A stretch of 64,000 nt of DNA. It comes from Arthrobacter sp. EpRS71. GTDB lineage: Bacteria; Actinomycetota; Actinomycetes; Actinomycetales; Micrococcaceae. Below are positions 56,652 through 64,000 of this stretch, piece after piece; within the stretch, counting starts at the first letter, position 1; the number at the start of each line of letters is the position of its first letter. The notes below the pieces were generated by a model, which was not told the DNA's origin, ran no database searches, and worked only from the letters and a program-made list of their open reading frames with translations. The stretch is from positions 124,001 to 188,000 of the forward strand of contig NZ_LNUV01000004.1 of the NCBI RefSeq assembly GCF_001512285.1. Direction: 5' to 3'. Both the position numbers and the translations under genes were made by a program.

Positions 56652-57676
56652 GCGGTTCGCTCGTTGAAAGTAAGATGCGGTGGGGTGCCCTTCTTGCCGT
56701 CACAGCGCTGGTGTTGGTGGCGGCGGGTATTTACGCGGTGGGGGCGTACCAGCGGTTTGAAGAGAGCAGAAACGCGGTGTCGTCGGTGGGCGTCACAGCG
56801 AGCCAGCCGCTTCCGGCTGGCTCATTCGTCCTCTTCCGGAACACGGCGTCGGGCCAGGGCTACGGAAACGCAGCCACGGTCCCGTTGTCGGCTCCCGGCG
56901 GATCCCGTGCCGTGAGCGGGCAGGAGTGTGATCGCGTTTACGGAACACGGGACAAAGTGGTGTGCTTGAAAACCAACAGGGGCTTGGTAACAGCGTTTGA
57001 CGCTGTTGTCCTGGACCGCAACTGGGATCGGGAGCGGACATGGCCGGTCCCTGGAATACCCAGCCGGACCCGCATGAGCGCCGATGGATCCATGATTGCC
57101 ACCACGGTCTTCGTTTCGGGCCACTCTTACGCCACGTCTGGCTTTTCCACGGCCACCGAGATCAGCCTCCCGGACGGGACCTCCGGCAATCTGGAGGACT
57201 TTGCCTTGATGGTCAACGGTGAGCGGCTTCTTGCCACGGACAGGAACATCTGGGGTGTGACGTTCGCGCCCGGCCAGAGTGATGTTTTCTACGCCACGGC
57301 AGCTTCCTCGGGACGCATCTGGCTGGTCCGGGGCAGTTTGTCCGCAAAGACCTTGACCGCCATTCACGACAATGTGGAGTGCCCGTCCATCTCGCCGGAC
57401 GGGCAAAGGATTGCGTACAAGAAGAACGACGGCGGCGCGCTGGCAGCTCATTGGAACGTCGCTGTGCTGGACCTCGCTACGGGACAGGAGATTGTCCTCG
57501 CAGAGAGGCGCAGTGTTGATGACCAGATCGAATGGCTGGATAACCACAACCTTCTCTATGGCTTAGCTGACGAATCCACTGACGGAGACAGCAACATCTG
57601 GAAGTTGGGAACCGCACCCGGTTCCCAACCCAGCTTGTTCATCGCCCATGCGTGGTCGCCCAGCGTCGTTCGCTGA
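56648..57676 (+). CDS. TolB/WD40-like beta-propeller protein with N-terminal membrane anchor
   Basis: 342 residues. A single helix at residues 12-30 (GALLAVTALVLVAAGIYAVGA) anchors an external domain. The domain has repeated blade-like segments (TRMSADGSMIATTVFVSGHSY, GVTFAPGQSDVFYATAASSGRIWLVRG, CPSISPDGQRIAYKKNDG, IEWLDNHNLLYGLADESTDGDSNIWKL), so it is probably a TolB-type six-bladed propeller used for protein-protein contact. Cys in ECDRVYGTRDKVVCL could form a disulfide. ATG 56648 overlaps the MFS stop. It converges on the giant DUF4082 gene with 15 bp between the stops and no visible terminator. Confidence 0.8.
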   Translation: MSGSLVESKMRWGALLAVTALVLVAAGIYAVGAYQRFEESRNAVSSVGVTASQPLPAGSFVLFRNTASGQGYGNAATVPLSAPGGSRAVSGQECDRVYGTRDKVVCLKTNRGLVTAFDAVVLDRNWDRERTWPVPGIPSRTRMSADGSMIATTVFVSGHSYATSGFSTATEISLPDGTSGNLEDFALMVNGERLLATDRNIWGVTFAPGQSDVFYATAASSGRIWLVRGSLSAKTLTAIHDNVECPSISPDGQRIAYKKNDGGALAAHWNVAVLDLATGQEIVLAERRSVDDQIEWLDNHNLLYGLADESTDGDSNIWKLGTAPGSQPSLFIAHAWSPSVVR

Positions 57677-57691
57677 AGGATCCCAATAGCG

Positions 57692-60600
57692 TCAGCAAAC
57701 CCTCAACAAACCGCAGAGCAATCCGCCGGACTGGGTGGGAGTCGGTGACGGACTTGGCGTGGCCGTTGCCGTAGGACTTGGTGAGGCCGTCCCTGTTGGT
57801 GTCGCGGTGGCAGTGGATGTGGCCGTTGGAGTTGCTGTGGCCGTCGACGCAGCTTGCTGCTGGGCCGGAGCTGTGGTGGAGTACACCACGTCAACAAAGT
57901 AGTTCGTGGCGTTCCAGGAGCTCGTTGGCATCACACCTCCCGAGCCATACCGGTACCGACCGTTGTTCGGGCCTGCGGCGGTGAACACCCCGCTGTTCCA
58001 GGTCTGGTTGAAGAACCCTGCCGTCGAGGAGTATCGGCCGTTCGGTGCCCTGTAGGACACCACGTAGGTTTGTCCGGTGACCAGCGGCACGGGTGTTGCC
58101 AAGGTGGCGGTTTGCCACCCTGTGGCTGTCTCGTTGGTGAAAGTCACTTGTGCAAGGCGGGTGCCGGCCGAGTTCCACAGCGAGCCCACATGTGTTCCAG
58201 TGTTTCCGGTTCCCTTGTAGAAGCGGATGCCGGTTACATTCCCGGCTTGGGACACGGTGAAGGCGGTACCCAGTTCCACTGACAGGAAGTCAGAGTTCGC
58301 GGCAACCTGTGGAACCAGCGATCCGAAGATCGTGGATAGTTGCACCGCCGGTGCCGCAGTGGTGAATTGCCAGGCCGTGGTGGGGAATGCCTGCCCTTGC
58401 TGGGACACAACGTTTGCCACGCTCACGGAAATCACGGTGCTGGCAGGCAGCGCCGCCGTGGGAGTGAACGTCACGCTCCGGCTGTCGGCGGACAGGACCG
58501 CCGTCCCCGCAACCGGGCTGCCGTTGGCCGTCAGGGTGAATGAAGCGCCCGGCCGTATGGCGGACGAGAAGGTAATGGACGGCTTGACGTCCACCGGTAT
58601 GCCGGTGGCACCCGGCGCCGGAACCTGCTCGGAAATAGTCAACGGCGGTGTGGTCACCGTGAACACCAGATCCACCAGGTAGTTGGCGGTGGAGGAAGCG
58701 TTGGGGAAGTCACTGTTGTAGGCGAAGGCTCCGGAATCCGAGGCTGCACGCAGCGGACCACTCGTCAGGCCGGCACCAAATCCACCGGCAGTGTAGGAGT
58801 ACTTGCCGGTAGGTGACTTGTAGGCCACCACGTACTCTGTATCGGCCTCAATGCTGACAGGCTGGCTGAAGGTGGCCGTTTGCCAGCCCGAACTGGATTC
58901 ATTGGCGAACGTCACTGTAGCCAGCAGCTGCCCGGTGGTCGTGTAGAGCGAGCCGGTGTGGGTTCCGGTGTTGCCGGCCGCCTTGTAGAACCGCACCCCG
59001 GTGACTTGCCCGGCGGTGTCACTGGCAAACCGGACTCCCAGGGACAACGGCACGCCATCGTTCGCATCCGGAGTCGTGGGCGTCACTGTGTCTTGGAAGA
59101 GCGTGCACGGGCACACCCCGGGAGTCCGCGGAGGCGGAACCGTGGTGAATGTCCAGCTGCCCCCGCTTGACATCAGCTGACCGGACACTGAGGTGGCAGT
59201 GACTGTTGCCGTGTAAGAGGTCCCTGCAGCCAATGGTGCAGAAGGCGTGAACGTCACCTTGCGGGTGGTTTGATCGTAGGTGGTGGTCCCTGCGACGGCA
59301 GCTCCGCCGGTGATCTTCAGCCCCAGCGTCACGCTGGATGCCACCGCAGCCTCGGACAGTACGGCGCTGACGGCAGAACTCAGCGGGACACTGGCCGCGT
59401 TGGGGATCGGCGAGTGTGAACCGACAGTGAACGGCGGGTTGGGTACGTTGACTATGACGTCCACCAGATAGCTGGTGGTGGAGCGTGCGGAGGCGAAATC
59501 ACCGCTGTAGGTGTAGGCGCCTGCATCAGAGGCAGCCCGGAGCGGGCCCACGCTCATGCCGGAACCGAACCCGTTGGTAGTGGCCGAGTAGGTGCCGGTC
59601 AGTGATTTGTAGGAAACGATGTAGTCGGTGTTCGCAGCCATTTGTACCGGTTGGCTGAACATTGCCGTTTGCCACCCGGAGGCACTTTCATTCGTGAAAG
59701 CCACGGTTGCCAGTTGCTGGCCTGTTACCGAGTAAAGGGCACCGTTGTGGGTTCCCGTGTTCCCTGCCGACTTGTAGAAGCGCATGCCCAGGACCTCACC
59801 GGCGGAGACACTGGAGAACCTCACGCCCAAGGTCAAGGGAACTCCCTCACGCAGTTCGGCAATACCGGGCGTGACGGAGTCATCAAAGAGGCTGCAAGGG
59901 CAGGCGCCCGGGACTGGCAACGTTGCTGCCGTGGTGAAGGTCCACGTCCCCCCAGCTGTGACCGGCCCACCGATCGAATCAGTGCCGGACAACGTGGCGG
60001 TGAATTGAGTACTGAAGGCGAGGGCGTTCGACGGCGTGAAGGTCGCCCGCCGCGTGGCAGCGTCGTACGCCGTGGTGCCTGCCACCGGCCCGGAAGGCGA
60101 CTGCAGGGTCAACTGGACACTGGCCGCGGTGACGGGTTTGGAGAAGACTGCGCTCACCTTGGTGTTGACGGAAACGCTTGAGGATGAAGGAATCGGTGAA
60201 TGGCCTGATACGGTCATCGGTGAGCTGTCCACGGTGCTGAAGAGGGCGTCGGCGAAGTAATTGCCGCCGTTGTAACTCGTCGTGGGAAAGCCTTGAGACG
60301 TGGCATAGACCCCGGCCGGCTCGGCTCCGAAACCACCGGCCACCTTCAGGGGTGCGTCGGTGGATCCGAAACTTGCCCACTGATAGTCCTTGGTGGAGTA
60401 ATGGCCGTTCGGCGCCCAGTAGGACACGGTGTATTTCTGTCCGGCCGCCACAGGCACAGCTTGGGTGAAGAGTGCGGTCTGCCACCCCGATGCCGTCTCA
60501 TTGGTGAAGGTCACTGTGGCCAGGCGCTCGCCGGTGGAGCTCCACAGGGACCCGGTGTGGGTTCCGGTGTTGGCTGTGCTCTTGTAGAAGCGGACGCCCG

Positions 60601-62599
60601 TGATGAAACCGTCTATGGAGGGCGTAAACCTCAAGCCCATCTCGTACGCTCCGCCATCACCTGAATCCTTGACCGTGGGAATGGTCTGGCCGAAGACGCT
60701 GTAGGGTCCGCTGAGGGTCAGGTTCCTGACGGTTGCTGCCCCGATGTTGGCGCTATCGTCGATGGCCCGGGCCTGGATTGTTGCCGTGGCGAGGCCCTTT
60801 TGGATGTACGTGTAGGTCCAGTTCTGAGTGCCCTGTGCCGGATGCCAGGTGGTGCCGCCATCGGTTGAAACCTCCACCCCGGCCACCACGCCGCCAACAT
60901 CAGCGGCAGTTCCCGTCACGGTGACGCTGTTTCCGTGGGGTACCGTGGCGCCGTTGGCCGGAGCAGAGATGGCGGCAGTGGGCTTGGTGGTATCGGTGCT
61001 GGGCGCCGCGGCAACCAGTCCGGCAGCCCTCGTGGCCGGCTGCGCACCCATGTCGGCCAAAAGATTGACCTGCGCTTGCCTCATGCGGATATCGGCCGGC
61101 GCGCCATTGCCGTCGTGCTCCTGGTCCAGGCCCCAAGTCCATTGGACGCTGCCTGCAGAAAAGACCAAAGCACCGCTTGCTGCCCGGTAGAGAGTCACGT
61201 TGTGGGTGGTGGTTCCCGGAGCCACGGTGTTGCCGAAGTCCTGGAGATATTGTGGAACACTTCCTACCGTGGTGGACAACCTGACCAAACCCGCCGGCCG
61301 GAATCCGTTGTCCAGATCTTCGTTTGACTCGTATCCCACGGTGTGGGGAGCCAAGGCTGCGGAAGAACCAGCGGAAAGCGTCGCCAGAGACGTGTTGCGC
61401 CAGAGCCGTGTTTTCCCTTCCTGAGCGGATACTGTCACAGGTAGGTCAGAGAAATTGGACATGTACAGAGTGCCTGTCAACCCATTCTCGGGGAGCCCAC
61501 CACCGTTGGCTTGCGAAGCGAAGCGAGGATCCCGCCAGGTGCCCGTCCACTGCACTGTGGGGTCAATCTTTTCGTTTGCCCACGTTTCCTTGTAGCAGGT
61601 CAGGGTACGGTTGGCTGCGCCATCCACCGCGGAGGGTTCAAACCGTGTCCTCCAGTACATTTCGTTGCCGGAGAGGAACTGGAGATTCACTCCCGCATCC
61701 CTCGCGGCCGTGACGTTGGCCCGTTGCGGTCCTGACCAATATTCGTCGTGGCCTACAGACAGGAACACTTTGTGGTTCAATAACTCGGCGCCGTTGCGGT
61801 CCGCATCGAGACCACTGATGTAGCTGACGTCGTAGCCATTCTGCTCAAGGAAACGCACCATGGGGTATTCGTTGGCGAAGTAGAAGTCACGGCCATCCGG
61901 TCCTCCTCTGGTTGCCATGGGCCGGTTGTAGCTGACCTTATAGGCGCGGCCGTTGACCCCCTGATAGAAGTCAGCGCCCCCGTAGGAGTTGTAGGCCTGC
62001 CACGTCTGGTCAGCGGTCTGGAAGACCACTGCGGAACGGTTACCATCGTTACGCACGATGAACGTGATGTGGCTTTTCTCCCCTGTATCAGGCCGCTTCA
62101 GCAGGGCGATGTAGACCCCTGAAACGGCTGTGGCCGGCACCTGCCATGTTGCGGACACTGCCCATGTGCCGCAGTCAAAAATGCCTGTGGTGGCGTCACT
62201 GCGGCAGGCTGGCTGATTCTGCCGGAGGACCGACGGCGTCACATCGGCGATTTTGCGTGCGCCCAGGCCGCCGTACCAGCCCGTGCGGTAAATCGCGATG
62301 GTGTAGCTGGGCGCGCTCGTATCCACCTTGAAGCGGATAGGTTGCCCCGCGTTCACACTGATCTCGGTAGAGAAGCCCTGGATGCTGTCATCACCGGCGC
62401 CACTGATGTCCCATTCGGAGGGCGGACTCCCGGCCTTGGAGTTCTCGCACGCCACAAGGTTCACCACAGGATCACATGGGCCCGCCGCAACTGCTGCCGG
62501 TGCTGAAAGGGGCAGCAGGGCCGCCACCATGGCAAGCACCAAAGGCACAAGGAAACCTTTGTAGGCCCGCTGCGGTTGGGTAGCTGAAGGACCGGGCAT
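57692..62599 (-). CDS. Giant secreted protein: N,N-dimethylformamidase-like head, Ig-like and four DUF4082 modules
   Basis: 1635 residues from ATG 62599, chosen for AGGAG 5 nt upstream; the frame extends 19 codons further without support. Residues 13-40 are a signal peptide. Residues about 40-525 match the N,N-dimethylformamidase large-subunit-like domain (IYRTGWYGGLGARKIADV, SYNRPMATRGGPDGRDFYFANEYPMVRFLEQNGYDVSYISGLDAD, FLSVGHDEYWSGPQRANVTAARDAGVNLQFLSGNEMYWRTRFE). An Ig-like domain follows (about 550-630). Then four DUF4082 modules (near 633, 900, 1165 and 1420) each carry GVRFYK-NTGTH-GSL and F-NE-SGWQTA cores, separated by three SbsA/Big_5 Ig-like domains; the period is about 260 residues. 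The C-terminus is a Thr/Ala/Pro/Ser stalk ending GGLLCGLLRVC. Probably a cell-surface carbohydrate- or polymer-related protein; enzyme activity unproven. Confidence 0.88.
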   Translation of the reverse strand: MPGPSATQPQRAYKGFLVPLVLAMVAALLPLSAPAAVAAGPCDPVVNLVACENSKAGSPPSEWDISGAGDDSIQGFSTEISVNAGQPIRFKVDTSAPSYTIAIYRTGWYGGLGARKIADVTPSVLRQNQPACRSDATTGIFDCGTWAVSATWQVPATAVSGVYIALLKRPDTGEKSHITFIVRNDGNRSAVVFQTADQTWQAYNSYGGADFYQGVNGRAYKVSYNRPMATRGGPDGRDFYFANEYPMVRFLEQNGYDVSYISGLDADRNGAELLNHKVFLSVGHDEYWSGPQRANVTAARDAGVNLQFLSGNEMYWRTRFEPSAVDGAANRTLTCYKETWANEKIDPTVQWTGTWRDPRFASQANGGGLPENGLTGTLYMSNFSDLPVTVSAQEGKTRLWRNTSLATLSAGSSAALAPHTVGYESNEDLDNGFRPAGLVRLSTTVGSVPQYLQDFGNTVAPGTTTHNVTLYRAASGALVFSAGSVQWTWGLDQEHDGNGAPADIRMRQAQVNLLADMGAQPATRAAGLVAAAPSTDTTKPTAAISAPANGATVPHGNSVTVTGTAADVGGVVAGVEVSTDGGTTWHPAQGTQNWTYTYIQKGLATATIQARAIDDSANIGAATVRNLTLSGPYSVFGQTIPTVKDSGDGGAYEMGLRFTPSIDGFITGVRFYKSTANTGTHTGSLWSSTGERLATVTFTNETASGWQTALFTQAVPVAAGQKYTVSYWAPNGHYSTKDYQWASFGSTDAPLKVAGGFGAEPAGVYATSQGFPTTSYNGGNYFADALFSTVDSSPMTVSGHSPIPSSSSVSVNTKVSAVFSKPVTAASVQLTLQSPSGPVAGTTAYDAATRRATFTPSNALAFSTQFTATLSGTDSIGGPVTAGGTWTFTTAATLPVPGACPCSLFDDSVTPGIAELREGVPLTLGVRFSSVSAGEVLGMRFYKSAGNTGTHNGALYSVTGQQLATVAFTNESASGWQTAMFSQPVQMAANTDYIVSYKSLTGTYSATTNGFGSGMSVGPLRAASDAGAYTYSGDFASARSTTSYLVDVIVNVPNPPFTVGSHSPIPNAASVPLSSAVSAVLSEAAVASSVTLGLKITGGAAVAGTTTYDQTTRKVTFTPSAPLAAGTSYTATVTATSVSGQLMSSGGSWTFTTVPPPRTPGVCPCTLFQDTVTPTTPDANDGVPLSLGVRFASDTAGQVTGVRFYKAAGNTGTHTGSLYTTTGQLLATVTFANESSSGWQTATFSQPVSIEADTEYVVAYKSPTGKYSYTAGGFGAGLTSGPLRAASDSGAFAYNSDFPNASSTANYLVDLVFTVTTPPLTISEQVPAPGATGIPVDVKPSITFSSAIRPGASFTLTANGSPVAGTAVLSADSRSVTFTPTAALPASTVISVSVANVVSQQGQAFPTTAWQFTTAAPAVQLSTIFGSLVPQVAANSDFLSVELGTAFTVSQAGNVTGIRFYKGTGNTGTHVGSLWNSAGTRLAQVTFTNETATGWQTATLATPVPLVTGQTYVVSYRAPNGRYSSTAGFFNQTWNSGVFTAAGPNNGRYRYGSGGVMPTSSWNATNYFVDVVYSTTAPAQQQAASTATATPTATSTATATPTGTASPSPTATATPSPSPTPTQSGGLLCGLLRVC
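57731..57871 (-). repeat. Low-complexity Thr/Ala/Pro/Ser stalk of the DUF4082 protein
   Basis: The coding sequence repeats short GCCACR/CCAACG-like units that encode TATPT and SPSPT motifs over about 45 residues. It is a linker before the last 11 residues (GGLLCGLLRVC) and a likely site of strand slippage. Confidence 0.6.
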
Positions 62600-62948
62600 G
62601 AGAACTCCTGGAGTGGTACGCCGATTGCTAAGACGGGGCCACGCAATGAAGCGCAACCCCTGCTTGCCGCTCCCCAGCCAGGGTCAAACCAAGATCTTCA
62701 GTTGTGAAACTCAGGGTTGGCGCGGATGGGCGTTCCCAAGATCGGGACCGGACCCGGCAATGACCGAACAGAAGTTCAAGCCGACGCCGGACCACAGGAA
62801 CGAATCCGCCAAGTAACCCTTGGCAGGAGTGTAGGGGTGCGGCATGCCGCCCGCAAGGGCTTCCGCTTTCAGATCCGCAGATTTCGTGCAAACCGCAGTA
62901 GATTTAGTGGATACAGACACCCGGGCCATCCAGGAGAACCGAAGCGCC
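62600..62948. other. 349-bp intergenic region between the giant gene and smc
   Basis: This region should hold the divergent promoters of both genes. A TAGATT (62899-62904) is a possible smc -10, but no matching -35 is clear. A short open frame at 62760-62816 (MTEQKFKPTPDHRNESAK) has no ribosome-binding site and is doubtful. I see no terminator, tRNA or repeat. Confidence 0.5.
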
Positions 62949-64000
62949 TTGCACCTGAAAAGTTTGACTGTCCGAGGATTCAAGTCGTTTGCGTCGGCCA
63001 CGACCTTCGACTTTGAGCCCGGCGTCACCGCCGTCGTCGGTCCCAACGGATCGGGCAAGTCCAACGTCGTGGATGCCTTGGCCTGGGTCATGGGAGAGCA
63101 GGGCGCCAAAACCCTCCGCGGCGGCAAGATGGAAGACGTCATCTTCGCAGGTACCTCGGGCAGGCCACCGCTGGGCAGGGCACATGTTGCCTTGACCATC
63201 GACAACGCAGACAACGCGCTCCCCATCGAGTACAGCGAAGTGACCATCTCCAGGACCCTGTTCCGCACGGGCGGGTCCGAATACGCCATCAACGGCGCAC
63301 CCTGCAGGCTCTTGGACATCCAGGAACTCCTTTCCGATTCCGGCTTGGGCCGCGAAATGCACGTCATTGTGGGACAGGGCCAACTGGACCGCGTGCTCCA
63401 TGCGACTCCCGAGGACCGGCGCGGCTTTATTGAAGAAGCGGCGGGAATTCTCAAGCACCGCCGCCGCAAGGAAAAGACTGTCCGCAAGCTCGAAGCGATG
63501 CAGGCCAACCTCGCGCGGCTCGGAGACCTCACGGCCGAGATACGGCGGCAACTGACTCCGTTGGGCAAGCAGGCGGAGATAGCCCGCCGCGCCCAAACAG
63601 TCCAGTTCGACGTCCGGGATGCCCGTGCCCGACTCCTGGCGGATGACCTCGTTCACCTGACAACCACGCTTGAAAAAGACGTTGCTGACGAGGCTGCCCT
63701 CAAAGAGCGCCGCCTCGTGGTTGAGGCAGGGCTTGGCACGGGGAGGCGACGCCAAGCTGCACTGGAGCAGCAAGCCGCCGAGGCCACGCCACGACTGAAC
63801 GCCGCACGCGAGGATTGGTACCAGCTTTCAGCAACCCGGGAACGGCTCCGCTCACTCGGTTCCCTGGCTACCGAACGCAGGAGGCTTCTGGGTTCGGTGG
63901 AGGCCACACCGGATACTGGACGCGACCCCGAACACCTTGAGCGCCAGGCTGCCCGGGTTCGTGAGGAACAGGCCTCCCTTGAGCACGACATCCTCGCCAA
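62949..64000 (+). CDS. smc: Chromosome segregation protein SMC (3' end outside window)
   Basis: SMC ATPase of the condensin-like ScpAB complex. 350 codons are visible. TTG 62949 gives the canonical N-terminus [19 protein letters not shown] lies 12 nt upstream, and GTG 62907 is a longer in-frame option. Walker [10 protein letters not shown] has its Lys at 37. [21 protein letters not shown], the Q-loop and the SMC N-domain segment [60 protein letters not shown] are typical. From about residue 165 the sequence turns into the first coiled coil (heptads rich in Glu, Arg, Ala, Leu). The hinge and Walker B lie beyond the edge. Confidence 0.96.
   Translation, partial: MHLKSLTVRGFKSFASATTFDFEPGVTAVVGPNGSGKSNVVDALAWVMGEQGAKTLRGGKMEDVIFAGTSGRPPLGRAHVALTIDNADNALPIEYSEVTISRTLFRTGGSEYAINGAPCRLLDIQELLSDSGLGREMHVIVGQGQLDRVLHATPEDRRGFIEEAAGILKHRRRKEKTVRKLEAMQANLARLGDLTAEIRRQLTPLGKQAEIARRAQTVQFDVRDARARLLADDLVHLTTTLEKDVADEAALKERRLVVEAGLGTGRRRQAALEQQAAEATPRLNAAREDWYQLSATRERLRSLGSLATERRRLLGSVEATPDTGRDPEHLERQAARVREEQASLEHDILA

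Noticed and set aside
62760-62816. 18-codon open frame upstream of smc
   Set aside because: No ribosome-binding site or -10 spacing; length is within chance.

Overview
The window is chromosomal DNA of a high-GC actinobacterium, most likely the Arthrobacter/Paenarthrobacter group (Micrococcaceae). I infer this from base composition, the sizes and sequences of ilvB, serA and murA, the actinobacterial order thiL-DAK2-recG-rsmD-coaD-DUF177-rpmF-rnc-mutM-smc, and the many start codons placed 6-7 nt after a TANNNT -10 box (leaderless genes). No insertion sequence, prophage or CRISPR array is visible. Both window ends cut a gene: an ABC substrate-binding lipoprotein on the left and smc on the right.

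Layout. 1-6.6 kb: partial peptide-binding lipoprotein, tRNA-Leu, bcp, a MarR regulator, two identical tRNA-Lys genes, a PQQ-type sugar dehydrogenase lipoprotein, an acidic membrane-anchored protein and a LysR regulator. 6.7-14.1 kb: ilvD, a valine-rich leader peptide with a terminator (attenuator), ilvBNC and serA. 14.3-24.9 kb: two unrelated FtsX/MacB-type ABC exporters on either side of metG; the second lies downstream of a DesK/NarL-type two-component pair. 25-31.6 kb: leuB, ilvE, a repeat-rich spacer, a metallo-beta-lactamase-fold hydrolase, a fumarylacetoacetate-hydrolase-family enzyme, gltX and a HAD phosphatase. 31.7-35.5 kb: tRNA-Gln, tRNA-Glu and two overlapping dynamin-like GTPase genes. 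35.5-43.5 kb: DUF1697 and an IclR regulator, divergent from leuCD, then murA-plsC-gpsA-ddl. 43.5-49.2 kb: DUF3515 lipoprotein, thiL-DAK2-recG, rsmD. 49.2-54.4 kb: a spermidine-synthase-like protein, a class I aminotransferase, coaD, DUF177-rpmF-rnc-mutM. 54.4-62.6 kb: an accessory block between mutM and smc, with a three-gene operon (anchored Pro/Ser-rich protein, MFS permease, TolB-like protein) and a giant secreted protein with an N,N-dimethylformamidase-like head and four DUF4082 modules.

The genes make up almost the whole branched-chain amino acid pathway (ilvD, ilvBNC, leuB, leuCD, ilvE) in dispersed units, plus serine synthesis and a cell-envelope/central-information housekeeping cluster. 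The most interesting signals are regulatory: the ilvBNC attenuator, an IclR-type operator inside the leuC promoter, a perfect 16-bp hairpin at the 5' end of the RNase III gene that could be a self-cleavage site, a probable ATT start codon for the DUF177 gene, phased repeats in front of serA, and the widespread leaderless promoters. The giant DUF4082 protein and its neighbours are the best candidates for poorly described biology.
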